Below, piece by piece: positions 1 to 11,390 of a DNA stretch of 64,000 bases. Numbering within the stretch: the stretch's first letter is position 1; each line of letters begins with the position of its first letter. Below the pieces are notes generated by a model. That model was not told the origin of the DNA. It saw only the letters and a list, made by a program, of their open reading frames with translations, and ran no database searches. The stretch covers positions 2,398,501 through 2,462,500 of the forward strand of contig JAQQWL010000006.1 of assembly GCA_038363925.1 (NCBI GenBank), read 5' to 3'. Source of the DNA: Apiospora phragmitis (taxonomy: Eukaryota > Ascomycota > Sordariomycetes > Amphisphaeriales > Apiosporaceae). A program made the position numbers and the translations under genes.

Positions 1-1176
1 TCCCCAACCAAGGAGTACGACCTGCTGTACCAGCGCTGGGGCGAGGGCGAGATCGGCATCATCGTGACGGGCAACATCATGCTCAAGTACGACGCCGTCG
101 AGGGCTACGGCAATGCCGTCCTCTGCGATGACCACGACAACCGCGTCGAGGCGTTCCGGCGCGTCACCGCGGCGGCGAAGAAGCACGGGTCCCTCATGAT
201 CGCGCAGATTTCGCACCCGGGCCGCCAGGGCAACGCGGTCCTCAACCCGCACCCCGTCAGCGCCGGCGACGTGCAGCTGCAGCTGCAGTGGATGGGCACG
301 AGCTTCAATAAGCCGCGCCCCCTGTCGGAGGACGAGATCCAGTCCATGGTCGCCGACTGGGGCGAGACGGCGTACCTGTGCCACCGTGCGGGTTTCGACG
401 GCGTACAGGTCCACTGCGCCCACGGCTACCTGCTGGCGCAGTTCCTGTCGCAGACCACGAACAACCGCACCGACGCCTACGGCGGCAGCCTCGCGAACCG
501 CAGCCGCATCGTGCTCGAGGTCATCGCCGAGATCCGGCGGCGGGTGCCGGACCCAACTTTCGTCATCTGCGTCAAGCTGAACTCGGTCGAGTTCCAGCCG
601 GGCGGCTCGACCCCGGCCGATTGCCGCGACCTGTGCCTGCGGCTCCAGGACGAAGGGCGCGTCGACTTCGTCGACCTCTCGGGCGGCACCTTCGAGGGCC
701 GCGCCTTCGAGCACAAGAAGGAATCGACGCGCGCGCGCGAGAGCTACTTCATCGAGTTCGCCGACATGATCCGGCCCCTACTGACCCAGACCCTCGTGTA
801 CGTGACGGGCGGGTTCCGCACCGCGGCCGGCATGGCCGACGCCGTGCGTAGCGGCGCGTGCCACGGGGTCGGGATCGGCCGGCCCCTGGGCGCCGAGCCC
901 TACCTCTGCCGCGACCTGCTGCGAGGAGGGGCGCGCACGGGGGCGCTCGAGAGCTCCGTGCCGGCGCCGCAGAGCACGCAGGCGACGGGGACGCAGATCG
1001 CGCAGATCGGGCACGGGCACGCGGCGGTCAGCGACTACAGCGACGAGGACGAGGTGCGGCGCTGGGGGGAGGAGTTTCGGCGGGAGGCGGAGCGGAAGGA
1101 GCAGGTGTTGCCCGTCGTGGACTCTTCGGGGTTTCCGTTGTTTGAGGCACAGAGTGGCTTCTATTATCTGCGGTAG
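1..1176 (+). CDS. NADH:flavin oxidoreductase, old yellow enzyme family (5' truncated)
   Basis: The frame is open from base 1 and ends at TAG 1174-1176, so the N-terminus lies outside the window; about 391 residues are visible. It is an FMN-dependent TIM-barrel ene-reductase of the old yellow enzyme / NADH:flavin oxidoreductase family, which reduces activated C=C bonds with NAD(P)H. Visible family signatures are the HPGRQG loop, the active-site strand around VQVHCAHGYLLAQFLS, the NNRTDAYGGSLANR substrate/FMN segment and a late glycine-rich GIGRPLG FMN-phosphate loop. The last ~60 residues are an acidic and charged tail. Codon use is strongly GC-rich, like the housekeeping genes here and unlike the neighbouring NLR/SNF2 block. 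No intron is seen in the visible part. The natural substrate cannot be told from sequence. Confidence 0.9.
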   Translation, partial: SPTKEYDLLYQRWGEGEIGIIVTGNIMLKYDAVEGYGNAVLCDDHDNRVEAFRRVTAAAKKHGSLMIAQISHPGRQGNAVLNPHPVSAGDVQLQLQWMGTSFNKPRPLSEDEIQSMVADWGETAYLCHRAGFDGVQVHCAHGYLLAQFLSQTTNNRTDAYGGSLANRSRIVLEVIAEIRRRVPDPTFVICVKLNSVEFQPGGSTPADCRDLCLRLQDEGRVDFVDLSGGTFEGRAFEHKKESTRARESYFIEFADMIRPLLTQTLVYVTGGFRTAAGMADAVRSGACHGVGIGRPLGAEPYLCRDLLRGGARTGALESSVPAPQSTQATGTQIAQIGHGHAAVSDYSDEDEVRRWGEEFRREAERKEQVLPVVDSSGFPLFEAQSGFYYLR

Positions 1177-2525
1177 CGAGCATTGAGGGCTTTCGTTGTG
1201 TCGCTCTCGCAGTTGAGGAGCCGTATGATTGAGTTGCGCTGGTGGGTCATTAGCGGAAAGGGGTAAAATATGGAGTAAGGTAAACCAACCACAAAGTTTC
1301 TCGATAGAAATATAGACGCGTTTATTTTAGATGAGTTACCATCTTGGTTGTGTATGAGAAGTATTAGATATTGGGATTGAAGTATGGGCAATATGGCGTG
1401 CTGAGAGAATACTTCGGATGACATTGGTGAAGACGGCCAGGTGCGAGTAGGTATGACTACGGTTTGAAGCTGCTCCATGCTTCAGCGATGATCCGATAGC
1501 AATAGAAGGTAAGGTGAGTGTATGTAAGTTAGGTAAGTAGGTAATGGAGATAAGCTGCAGGAGGAGCTTCCAGGCCATAGGCTTACATGTGCCCCGATGG
1601 ACGCGTCCCGTAGCCAGAGGTTCGCGGTGGCCAACCCCTCTATCGAGCTGTACCACCCAGCACCCACTGCCAGTACTCGCATAGGACAGCAGAAGAACAA
1701 CCAGGTGCCTACCTACCTACCTTATCTACATGAATCCTAATAACAGCCCAGTTTCTCAACCAGCAAGCAGTCTGGTTGCCGGTTCGCTGGCCAAGTGGTT
1801 AATCTTACGAAACACAATTACAACAACTCTCACCCACCACTACATTTCACCAGTACACGATCCCAAATAAGCCTAACAATCACACAGCAGTCACAAACAT
1901 CAAAGATTAAGTACCACGACCACGACCAGCCTGCTACTAGGCCGGGATGGTGACCCGTAAAAAATAAATACCCGAAAGACAGATAACCATGGCTGGTGGG
2001 CATGGCCTGTCTAAGGACTTGGTGATGCCAAGTCCAGAAGGGGGCGCGACTGTCTAGTAAGCTGGAGTCGGGCCTAAAGGATGTTGTCCTTTTATTCTTT
2101 TTCTTTTTTTGCAGGTTTTGTTTATACCTTCTCACTCGATCACTTCTCAATGGAATTCAGTCATACGAGCCTATAACCAAGATAGATATTACGACGCTCC
2201 TATGCCACGCCTTAGGATAGGGGTATGCAGGTAGGTGTATATCGAGGCTGTCACGTGATAAGAAAGTATCCATTAAATCTAGTACTGGCGTATATTAAGA
2301 ACTTGTCTTAAGCACATTTTCTGTGATACTAGATAGTTAGGACATTCTGTAAATATCGGTATCAATAAACATGACAAGCATCTGGTGTTCCATAACATCT
2401 TGCATGGAACAATTCTAGATATGTTCTCTGATCTAACTGACGTTAATAATAATCAGTGCGGGCAAAGGCTTTCTTCCTCCACCGGCGCTTATTCGTACAT
2501 GTTATGTTGATTTTACCCTGCGCCA
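1177..2525. other. Intergenic region with ACCT/AGGT-rich microsatellite-like stretches
   Basis: No convincing gene. AT-richer than the flanking oxidoreductase. It contains short AGGTAAG/GTAGGT-type runs (about 1505-1550) and a CCTACCTACCTACC run near 1708-1722, a kind of simple sequence common in Sordariomycete intergenic DNA. The open frames in it have no recognisable domain. Confidence 0.6.
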
Positions 2526-5500
2526 TCAAAGGCTTGGCCCATACAGGCTTTCCTGTTGTCGCTGGAGGTAGGGTTGGATACAGGCCCGCCCTGCTACCGA
2601 GTTGTGGTGGTTTTTCAAAGTATCAGCGCGGGCGAACTTCTTGTGACACCCCCAAGACTGACCATTGTTCAAGGTGCCACCGCATTCGTACTCTTTCTCC
2701 TGATGCGTTGCTTGGTGCCGGGTCCTGTCATTTTCTCTCGCGAACCCCATTCCACACACGTTGCAGAGAAAGTCCCGCCTTCCGCCGTGCGTGATCATGT
2801 GCGAGTCGAGATTGAACTTCTTACTGAAAACTTTCTGACACTGGGGACAGCGATATTCGGTTATCCGAGCCCGCTTGACTTTGAGTGGCTTTGGAGCCTT
2901 AGGCTCTCGTGGCTTTGTTGTCGTCTCGGCAGGCTTTGGTGATCTGGGCGGGGCCAGCTCTGTCTCCTCGGGGAAGTCGTCCTCGTCATCTTCTTGGATT
3001 ATCGTGTGGATGTCCTTCTTGTGCTTTATAAGCTCTTTCATGGTGCTCATACCCATTGTTGATGAAGGGCAGCTAATGATGTCGCAGCGAAACGGGCGAG
3101 TATGTTTCTCCACATGAGATTCCCTCTGCTGAGGTGTCTGGAAGCCCAGGTAGAAGTAATGACAGCTCAGCCTTGGGCATTTGAACATGTTCTCCCCATA
3201 GATTCGTTCCAAGGAGTCGCGGTCAACCTTTTCAGTCGCATTGAGATAGGCTGCCTCGAGATACCCACGTACTGTACACACAACTGAAGCTAGGTCCAAC
3301 GCGACTTCTCCTGGTTTCATCTCACCTAGGAACGTCAGTTCCTTCCTTGTCGACACCACTGCAGTCTCTAGGTTATCGTAAAATTTGAAGGCTCGAAAAA
3401 ATTGTAACTTCCTGACATTGTCTTGTGATCTGTAGAACTGCTTGGTCGGAGCTGTGAAATGAATGGCCAGGAAGGCTTCCACAGGCTCCTGCAACTCCAG
3501 CAACAAGTCGCAGTCATAATCTGCCTGTGTTAATCCGTTTTCGAGATGCCGCAGCCAATAAGGGGCGGCGTAATTCATGAAGGCGTAGTACCCGCTCGGT
3601 ACCAAGTTAATGGTGATGTTGGCCGTCCTAAAACCTGGCATGTTCAAGTAGTCCAAACAAAGTGCCGCATTCGAAACCTCGATACGAGCCATGTCCACAT
3701 GTTTCTCTTCAACAAGAAAGCTGAAAAATATTAGTCGCATGGCCAGTGTGAAAGGGGCTAAATGTGCCTCACGACTTTGCAGTCAGGTGGACGAGCTCAA
3801 CTGCCATTTTCCCGTATTTCCACCAACGGACCACACAAATCTTTGACGTCTCTTCGAATCCTACGCCTCTCTAGTTCAACGCTCTGCTGATCGACGTTGA
3901 TGGCTTTTGCTGCTTGTATTTCATGCCACTTGATTGGCCTCTTTGCAGACACTAACCATCGCAGAATGAACAAAGAAGAGGCCCGTGCCGACGAGGACGC
4001 ATTATCAAATATGCAATGTGTTATGCGTGAATACCTGAGGGGGGTGGGGGGAGTAATCAGTACGTGCTTCAAACATGAAAGAATAAGATAAAGGCCGGCA
4101 TACGCTTGCTTGAGTTCCCGTGGTAGAGTCTCCTCTTCAAGCTCGTATTCAACGTCCTCCATGCATGTTTGCTGCATGAGATTTTCTATGATAAGCTTTG
4201 CGAGCAAAAACATGCCTTTTTGTTGTTGTTGTTTTGGTGAGCTTCGTCTTACGGAAATGAGTTCTGTGTAATTGTCGACTTACCATCAGCAGCTTATTCG
4301 ACTCTGGATGCGACCTTGGCCTTTAGCTCATCGAGAATATCTGTTGCGACTTGTATTTCGTCGGCCGATATTTTGCTGAATGTTTGAATGTCGGCTCGAC
4401 TGTCCTTCCTCTTGATCTTGACCGTTTCCAGCCCCTTGAAGTCTTTTTGGGCAATACCGTCATCCTGACTCACGAAAAGGCAACGGACTCGGTCTTGCCG
4501 TGGTGGTTGGAGATCTTCAACTAGGTTCCGGAACCACTGAGCAATTTTACGGCGCTCATCGCGATCACACTCATCGATACCATCAATTATGATGTATGCG
4601 TCAGTGCAATTCCTCAGGGCTACATCAAGGAGTAGCTCAATCATTGCAAACGACCCAAGCACAGGATCGGGGCTGTTGGAGAACTTTTCGTAGAAATAGG
4701 GTACCAAAGTGTCTTTGTACTTCAATAAGAGCCGCGATAGAAAGCATCGCCCTATCGAAGCGTAGTTGTTCCTCTCGGGGTTTCCATGCTTGCAATAGAA
4801 GTAAAGGATATCAGGGGGAGAAGTCTAACCCCTGAAGCTCGTCCACTATCAGTGAAGACAGGACAGTTTTGCCTAATCTGTGGTCAACATTTGCCCCATA
4901 GCGGCCGTTATGTGGTACTCACCTGCACCAGGCATCCCATTCATCCACAGTAGTGGCGGAATGGTAGGAAAGAGAGGATTAAGCCACTCTTTCAGAGATT
5001 GGTTTTGAAAGAGCCATCGACCACACCCAGGGTATTTCTTCCAGATTTTGGAGAGTTCATACTGGTCATCCTCGACCATGGGTGGGTTCAACCAAGCTTT
5101 CAAGTCCGTGAGCCTCTGCGCTTCGTGTGATTCTTTGATCTCGTTAAATTGTGCGTTCCGAAGATCCTGATCGCGCCGAAAACTTTCGATCTGGGAAAGA
5201 GCTGCTTGGGTTTGGATCAAGTGGCCATGTCCCCGGATGTTCTCGATGAGGGGCGAAAACCGCGACTTGTAGGTATCCCAAGTCGCTTGGAATAGTTGTC
5301 GCCACACTATAGCACATGAGCAAAACGTTTGGTATCGATTATAGACTGACGCCACTCACTCGGCTGTTGGAAGTATCTCAATGCTTGCCTGTGGAACTCT
5401 AGAATGTCTTTCCACATGGTAGAAAGCATTTTGCGCATGTTAACATCCTCTCGAAACAGCTTCTCGAACTGCAACACCATGGGAATGCTTTCTCCGAGTT

Positions 5501-5960
5501 TCTCGTACATGTCGAGCAATTCGTGGAATGCTTTGGCAAATGCACCTGCAATCTGCTATACTGTGAGATTTCACTCGGGCATGTACGAAATACGCAATAC
5601 GGTAGGTGTCAACTAACCTGGAGTAAAAGCTTCATTGGTCCCTGTCAAAATCAGTCAGTTCGAGTCCCAAATAGACAAGGTTGAACTTGGGGTAGCGGTA
5701 TTTACCCATACAAAAGCCACCATCTCGGACACGTTACTGAAGACTTCGATGACCTTGCCAAACTGGCCCATGGCCTCGACAAAGGGCTTCACTCGCGCGA
5801 GATTCTGGCCTAATCTTCGACTCTGTTGAACTTTTTGGAGCTGTTCAATCTCCTTCAGCATGCTTTCTCTGGTAGTTGCCTTGAATGTTTCTTGGTCTTT
5901 CTTCTTCAAACCAGCCTTGAAATCGGCCAAGGCTCGGTCGAAGGCTGAATTGTCCGCCAT
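2526..5960 (-). CDS. NLR-like protein A: DUF7708-like N-terminus, NACHT NTPase, C-terminal C2H2 zinc fingers (disrupted as read)
   Basis: Exons read by eye: 5960-5706, a 24-nt microexon 5641-5618, 5555-5360, 5306-4923, 4872-4284, 4215-4104, 4034-3773 and 3720-2526, about 1005 residues. Residues ~1-230 resemble the helical DUF7708-type N-terminus of fungal NACHT proteins (AFVW then GPMKLLLQ). The NACHT domain follows, with a Walker A NGMPGAGKT split by an intron after GAG (~285) and a Walker B IIIDGIDECDRDE (~385). Next is the usual fungal helical region (LIIENLMQQT, RWLVSAKRPIKWHEIQ). The C-terminal ~220 residues carry several C2H2/C2HC fingers (FKCPRLSCHYFY, YRCPQCQKVFSKKFNLDSH, FLCNVCGMGFARENDRTRH), implying nucleic-acid binding. 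STAND NTPases act as ligand-gated oligomerising switches in self/non-self responses. Breaks: +1 shift near 4811-4818, shift near 3806, and an in-frame TAA at 4294-4296 (expected CAA) just before an intron. It is divergent from the SNF2 gene at 6380. Domain identity is firm; function is inferred. Confidence 0.82.
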
Positions 5961-6379
5961 ATTGTGGCAGTAGTGTAATTAGATAGGGTCAGTTCAAGTT
6001 TTGCGGAAGTAGGGGGAGGAGTTGGGCTTTTGCGGTTCGCAGGGACGACTTCTCTCCTCCACATGAGGTGACGCTCAACCAATTGAAAAGGGGGCAGACA
6101 TTTGATTGGATATAATTCATGTAGCAGCTGCTGACACTGCCCATCCGGGAGGCCTAAGTTAGGCAGATTCTCAAGGCAACAGGCGCAACAAGGCGGTACT
6201 TGCGTGCAGGCATACGCATGCATGCATAAGTAATTACATAGCCACACTCGATCAAAAAGAATGGAAAGAACAAGTCCGTGTCAGCTGAAAGGGAAGGTAC
6301 ATTACTAAAAGTCTTTCCCGGCCTGATTGAGAATTTCGCTCCATTTCAATTGAAAACCGCAACGAGACTCAAATTGTCC
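5961..6379. promoter_or_regulatory. Bidirectional promoter region of NLR/SNF2 pair A
   Basis: 419 bp separate the ATG of the minus-strand NLR gene from the proposed ATG of the plus-strand SNF2 gene, so both 5' UTRs and promoters must share this stretch. No individual transcription-factor site can be assigned with confidence. The same arrangement with a 545-bp spacer occurs in pair B. Confidence 0.5.
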
Positions 6380-9300
6380 ATGATGGATAGCAATGATCAA
6401 GACCAGCTTCTAGACGATCCAAGTTGGCTGTTCCAAAATCCATGTGTCACCACCACCGGCTTGAACTCTTCCCTGTTACCTTCATTATTCCCCCCATTTG
6501 CTCAAGGATACGATTCATTGTTAGACTTCAATTTCAATACCACAGACCAACCTCCGTTTGAGCCTCAGCAAGATGAACTTCTTGGTGCTAATCATCAACC
6601 CACCAACCTGAGCACCGGCCTGCCATTCAATCCCTTCGCAGATGGCCGACTGCCTAACACTTGCCTCGGATGTGTAAGTAACCAGTACAATCTATACGCC
6701 TAGACTCACTTATACAAACAAATTGTATCACCGTAGATCCCTGAGGTACGAACGCGGATCCGTACTGCATTTGTCAGCACCGCCAATTCTGGACACATAC
6801 TCAGTTTCGCCGTTACTCCAATAATGTCGTACTATGGCTTAGAACACTACGACACTATCTTCGCCCTGATCAGTAAGACGAATTGTGCGGTGATCAACCA
6901 GATATACGGGTATCACAATGTCCAGTTGCGAGCATTTGTGCACCACAGTATCTTCAAACACGCAATATCCTCTCATAGCGCGAAGCATCCTGCCACGCTG
7001 AAAGTGGATATCAACGTGTACGGAGTTCGTGACGAGGCTTACAGCGTGGGCAAGGTACTGTCATCGGGTGGCCTCATGCTTCAACAACCTTCCCATGGAC
7101 TAGAAGGGATCACATATTACAACCCACATTTCCTCCACATTCGAGAATGTGAGGCGGGGGGGGGGGGGCACGTTGAGAAAACGCCACTATACGATTTGAG
7201 GTTGACTCAAGGAACATACTCCGAAGAGCAAATTTTTCGAAAGTCGGCTGAAGATATAGCCGGAGGCGACATTGAAATTGAGACAATGTTCAACAATCTC
7301 ACACATATTCAACAACTGCAAAGGCGCGCTGCTGACCGAGGTGTTAAAACCATACTCCAAGAGTGAGTGGTTAACTACCTGGATGTGTAGAAATCCAAGA
7401 TTTGCTCAGCTGATATAATAAAAGTCATCAAAAGGAGGCAATCGACTTTATCCTACGCAGGGAGTCCAAGCATCTTGTATCGGAGCTCAATCTTTGGGAT
7501 GAACACGAAACAGATTCTGGAGACATTGTGTAAGTGATCTTAGTTCAAATAAGCGCAAAGATTGAGCTAACCAATAGGCAAGTTATCAGCATATCATAAC
7601 AGGCACCCGGCGTGCAGAGCCTCTCGAGGCCCAGGGTGGCATACTTGCAGATGAGATGGGCCTCGGCAAGACCATCGTTCCGCATCGGCCTTCATGACGG
7701 AGCCTGACCACTCCTTTGATGGTACTTACCAAAAGCAGCGTTCAAAGGCTACTTTGGTAATTGCGCCTTCATCATGTGAGTTCATTCTAAGTCACAACCT
7801 AGTACAGAGAGAACGTGAGTGTAACATCAAGATTTATTTATGGAATGCAGTGCTCTTAGACAGCTGGATCAATGAGCTATATAAGTCAGATCGTAATTAA
7901 CTAATGGAAACTTAGTGCCTTGCTAACATTGCCATAGACACACGTTCCTGGGTATCTGAGACATACAAAATACCACGGACCTGGTAGACTCAAAGATACC
8001 GACTCCTTATACCAATCAGACATCGTTTTAACCACGTACGCCACCATCTCATTCGAGATCCGTCGTGGGAAGAGCATGCTTGGTTCTATCGAATGGTTTA
8101 GAATCGTGCTAGACGAAGGCAAGTAGTTCACTAGAGCTATCGGGCGTCAAATGTGGCTATCTAACATTGTATAGCTCATGACATTCGAAACAGAAATACT
8201 CGCCAGTTTGAGGTTGCTGCAAGCCTGGCAGCTCAGCGTCGATGGTGCCTCACCGGAACACCAATTCAGAACTCGCTAGATGACTTGGGCGCATTAGTTG
8301 CGTTCCTAAGAATCCCGCTCCTTGAGAATGCCTTAACCTTTCAGAGATTCATTGTCAACCAGTCTAAGCGAGGTGCCAGGTATCGTTTCAAAAATCTCCG
8401 CACTCTTTTGGAATCCGTTTGTATGCGGCGAACCAAGGAGATCATTGGGCTGGCAGATCCGATACAGGAAACCCGGAAACTTACCTTCACAGCGGCCGAG
8501 AGAGACCAATACAACGGACTACTACGCAAGTACGAGGTGCTGATCGATATGGGGGTAAGTGGCCACAGTACCAAAGGTGGCAGTACAGTCAAGGTGCAAT
8601 CCTTTCTGAAGCTTCGACTTTTTTGCAACAACGGAATGCCCCCAACCGGCATGTCAAGTGATGGGCTTGATCCTGATGAGACTCTTACCTATCTACAACA
8701 AATTGACGAGGCAGTATGCGTATACTGTGATAGTACGATCTTCACTATCAACGATACACCCGGTACCGACGGGGGTCACATGCTTTCCGGATGCTCACAT
8801 TTGGCTTGCTGTGACTGTTACGTTCATCGATATTCAAGAGAAGCCAATTGCCCTCAGTGCACCCAGAACAAGGATCACCCTATTCTGGAAACAACTCCTT
8901 TTGAGGGGACCCGACCAAGGGAGGTAGGAGAAACTCCGCTTCGTCCCTCGATACCAACCCAACGATACCCGACCAAGTTACTTGCCTTTGTGGGAGACAT
9001 CGAAAAGCAACAGATTCATAAAAGGTACGTACCTAATTTCAAGCCATATGATGTTTCATATCCACCTAATGCTTTCTTAGCATCGTGTTTTCATCCTGGA
9101 CCAAAACACTCAAGCTTGTCTGTCAGCTGCTGGAAAGCAGAGGCCTGCCTTATTACCTTGTTCATGGGGGCCTGCCACTGTCCGAGCGGCATCGGAGATT
9201 GGATGCATTCCAATCCCCAACTGAAGCGAATATACTACTCATGACTCTCGGAACAGGGGCGGTTGGGTGAGTTCGCTGGTTGAACACTTTATCAGGATGA

Positions 9301-9620
9301 CCTGTTCGATGACTAACATCATAGCATGAAGGCTCAATCTTGCCGCAGCCTCACGCATATACCTTCTTGAACCACAGTGGAACCCGTCGGTTGAGCAGCA
9401 GGCTTTTGGTAGAGCTTTACGACTGGGACAAACTGACCAAGTTACTATCATTCGTTATATCATGAAAGATACTGTCGAGGACGTATGCTATACCATCCAA
9501 ATCAAGAAAATGATCATCGCTGACTATATTTTACAGAGCAATGTGCAGAACCGGCAACTTAACAAGCTTCAGCTTGCTGTGGGAGGATTTAGAAAACGCA
9601 AAAGGGCCCCTGATGGATAG
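6380..9620 (+). CDS. SNF2-family helicase with internal RING finger (Rad5/Rad16/HLTF-like), copy A
   Basis: Ten exons by eye: 6380-6673, 6737-7362, 7425-7529, 7583-7775, 7851-7884, 7938-8118, 8175-9024, 9081-9266, 9332-9482, 9537-9620, about 900 residues. After an N-terminal region without a recognised domain (~1-300) come HQKEAIDFILRRES, Walker A ADEMGLGKT (~370), TTYATISFEI, DEAH (~476), the WCLTGTPIQNSLDDL motif, a C3HC4-like RING (CVYC ... CSHLACCDC ... CPQC, ~657-706), then helicase-C motifs (IVFSSWTKTL, VHGGLP, GTGAVGLNLAAAS, PQWNPSVEQQAFGRALRLGQT). This is the layout of Rad5/Rad16/HLTF-type DNA translocases with E3 ubiquitin ligase activity. The intron in the DEAH codon has a GC donor (8119). 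Likely indels near 7682 (after GLGKTIV) and 7885. A 12-G run lies at ~7157-7170. It is head-to-head with the NLR gene and presumably co-expressed. ATG 6380 is the first in-frame ATG. Confidence 0.85.
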
Positions 9621-10052
9621 CAGCGACCGCTTCCGGCGCCCCAATAGCTTAAGGTAACCAAAACCTTGTAGACCTCGGAATATGGGGGTAGGACATGCAG
9701 GATTGCCAGGGAGGTTCTGTTGCCATTGTAAAGAGCGGGCAAGATGTGGCCTGCTAACCTATGAGAGGCCTTTGAGTTAGACTCATGGACTAAGATATAA
9801 TGAATATTTGTATGATAGGCTGTGGCGAGAATATCAAGGCTAATGAAACGCTCATAAACAGGATACAGCATACTACCACCAGCTGATGGATACATGTATA
9901 CAGTAACGTCACAGTAGGTTTGAACTCGAGTAGGCACTTGAAACAATGCGGGTGACTAACCGGCAATCGTGTCATATCCAAGGGCAGGTACGTACTCCGT
10001 AGAGAGCTCACATATTGGCCTCAAAAGCAGAGCAGGGACAATATTGTTCAAC

Positions 10053-10140
10053 GGCTCAGCAACTAACTCAGACGCATAGACCCCATCGCAAATTGAATGT
10101 TCAGTCACGGTGATGTGTCCCTTGAAGACGCCAGTGACTG
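10053..10140 (+). repeat. Diverged GGCTCAGC-type repeat, copy 1
   Basis: Starts GGCTCAGCAAC. About 38 bp later it has an AAATTGAATGTTCAGTCA block resembling the second block of the other copies (AATCGAATCTTCATTC in the 11287 copy). Aligned by eye only, so boundaries are approximate. This is the weakest of the accepted copies because the CAGTC block lies about 10 bp closer. Confidence 0.4.
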
Positions 10141-10720
10141 GCAATGCCCGAGTAAGTATCACGGCGCCAAGACTCACGAGAGAGGGCTATGCTCCCAAGA
10201 CCCCTTCGGTGGATTCGGGTGCTTCGTAGTGGTAGGTAGCCTGTCTTGTTGGAATGAACAAATAAAGGTCTATATCGTCTAGATGAGTAAAGTACTTACC
10301 TTGCAGGGCGAATGCAGATTGGCTAGCTTATCCCAAGGTGTTGGACGCTGTCCCTCTTAGCGTGGCACACTGCGTCGCTGCCCTCCAAGGGTGTGTGCTA
10401 TGCTACACCTGTTCACCTTCGCCCACAGGCAGCCTGGTATAACCCGTATGGAAATGATACAGCCCCAGCAGAAACCCAGACTGGAGATGTATTTAGAAAT
10501 GCGGCAAAATCCGTCCAAGTGGGGATTCGGCATAATGGAAGACAACTACTACTGGAAGCGACTCACAATCCAACACATCGCATTGATTGACTGAAGGCGA
10601 GGGAAATCGGTTGAGGAGGCCACCGACCATGACAGTGTCGAGTCCGGGCAGGCCAGCCAAGGATAGGGCACTGTTTTAGCCAGGGCGGGATTCGTGGTGA
10701 AAAGCCTTACGTGAACGAAG

Positions 10721-10805
10721 GCTCAGCAACAATTACAAGTACCCGTCTGAAGTACGAAATCGAAGCTCGGATTCAAGGGCAGACTGCCTTGGAGAGCAAC
10801 TAATT
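10721..10805 (+). repeat. Diverged GGCTCAGC-type repeat, copy 2
   Basis: Starts GGCTCAGCAAC, has AATCGAAGCTCGGATTC at offset about 39 and CAGACTGCC at offset about 61. The spacing of the three blocks matches the copies at 11287 and 11989. Boundaries approximate. Confidence 0.45.
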
Positions 10806-10854
10806 GGCCCAGATCATTTAGACATGGGTCCAACTGTCCAAGAAGAGTTTAGTA

Positions 10855-10940
10855 ATGGCTCAGCGGCGTTGTGGAGGTCCAGGGCTGACCACGCGAATCA
10901 AAACTTCAATCATTGGGATACAGTCTTAAAGTCGCTGATG
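10855..10940 (+). repeat. Diverged GGCTCAGC-type repeat, copy 3
   Basis: Starts GGCTCAGCGGC, with AATCAAAACTTCAATC at offset about 40 and GGGATACAGTCTTAAAG at offset about 60-75. The CAGTCTT(AAAG) end resembles copy 5 and the 11287 copy. Boundaries approximate. Confidence 0.45.
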
Positions 10941-11286
10941 ATTGGACACTCTCGCCTCACCGAACTTGACGATCTGCAACTCTGCTGATGTGTGCAAGCA
11001 ATCTGACAGGCAGTGGTGGTTGATTCCGTATGCAGCCAGGCTCATCTACCAGGTGGAAAACGAGGCAGACAACGGCTGCGCACATGAGACGTGAAGCCCA
11101 CGTCGCCCGGAATCTACCTTGAGACGCATGACTATACCGGCTCAGCAGTAGCAACCAAAAGAAGAAGCGCTTCAGATTTGCGAAGACAATGACGAACGAA
11201 TCGGCTGTTCCAATTGGCGGATGATATGGAGGGCTGCTACCTGCTGGCACAGCGGAACTTGACTTTGCAGTAGCTCTGGGGAAACG

Positions 11287-11390
11287 GCTCAGCACCACTC
11301 GTAGGGCTGCGGTTTTTGTCACAATCGAATCTTCATTCTGCGGATCCAGTCTTTTACTATCGCTTGATCGCTCTAGATACACCAATGTTG
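11287..11390 (+). repeat. Diverged GGCTCAGC-type repeat, copy 4 (left flank of APH relic)
   Basis: Starts ACGGCTCAGCACC, with AATCGAATCTTCATTCTGCG at offset about 38 and CAGTCTT at offset about 62. It lies directly beyond the C-terminal end of the APH-like relic and is in the same orientation as copy 5 on the other side, so the relic sits between two direct repeats. Confidence 0.5.

Larger units (their letters stand above)
9621..11372. other. Intergenic region between cassette A and the APH relic, with a dispersed GGCTCAGC repeat
   Basis: No intact gene recognised. The notable content is a short diverged repeat beginning GGCTCAGC, at about 10053, 10721, 10855, 11139 and 11287 on the plus strand. 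At least four of these (10721, 10855, 11287 and 11989) share a second block about 36-40 bp later (AATC then A/G-rich, ending CAGTCTT or CAGACT). See the repeat entries. Confidence 0.5.

Noticed and set aside
1780..1830. tRNA A-box-like string TGGCCAAGTGGTTAA
   Set aside because: No B-box (GGTTCRANNCC) or cloverleaf-forming stems within a tRNA-sized distance downstream.
7155..7172. Poly-G run in SNF2 A considered as a frameshift site
   Set aside because: The frame on both sides is continuous as written (CEAGGGGHVEK), so no slip is required, although the run length may be inaccurate.
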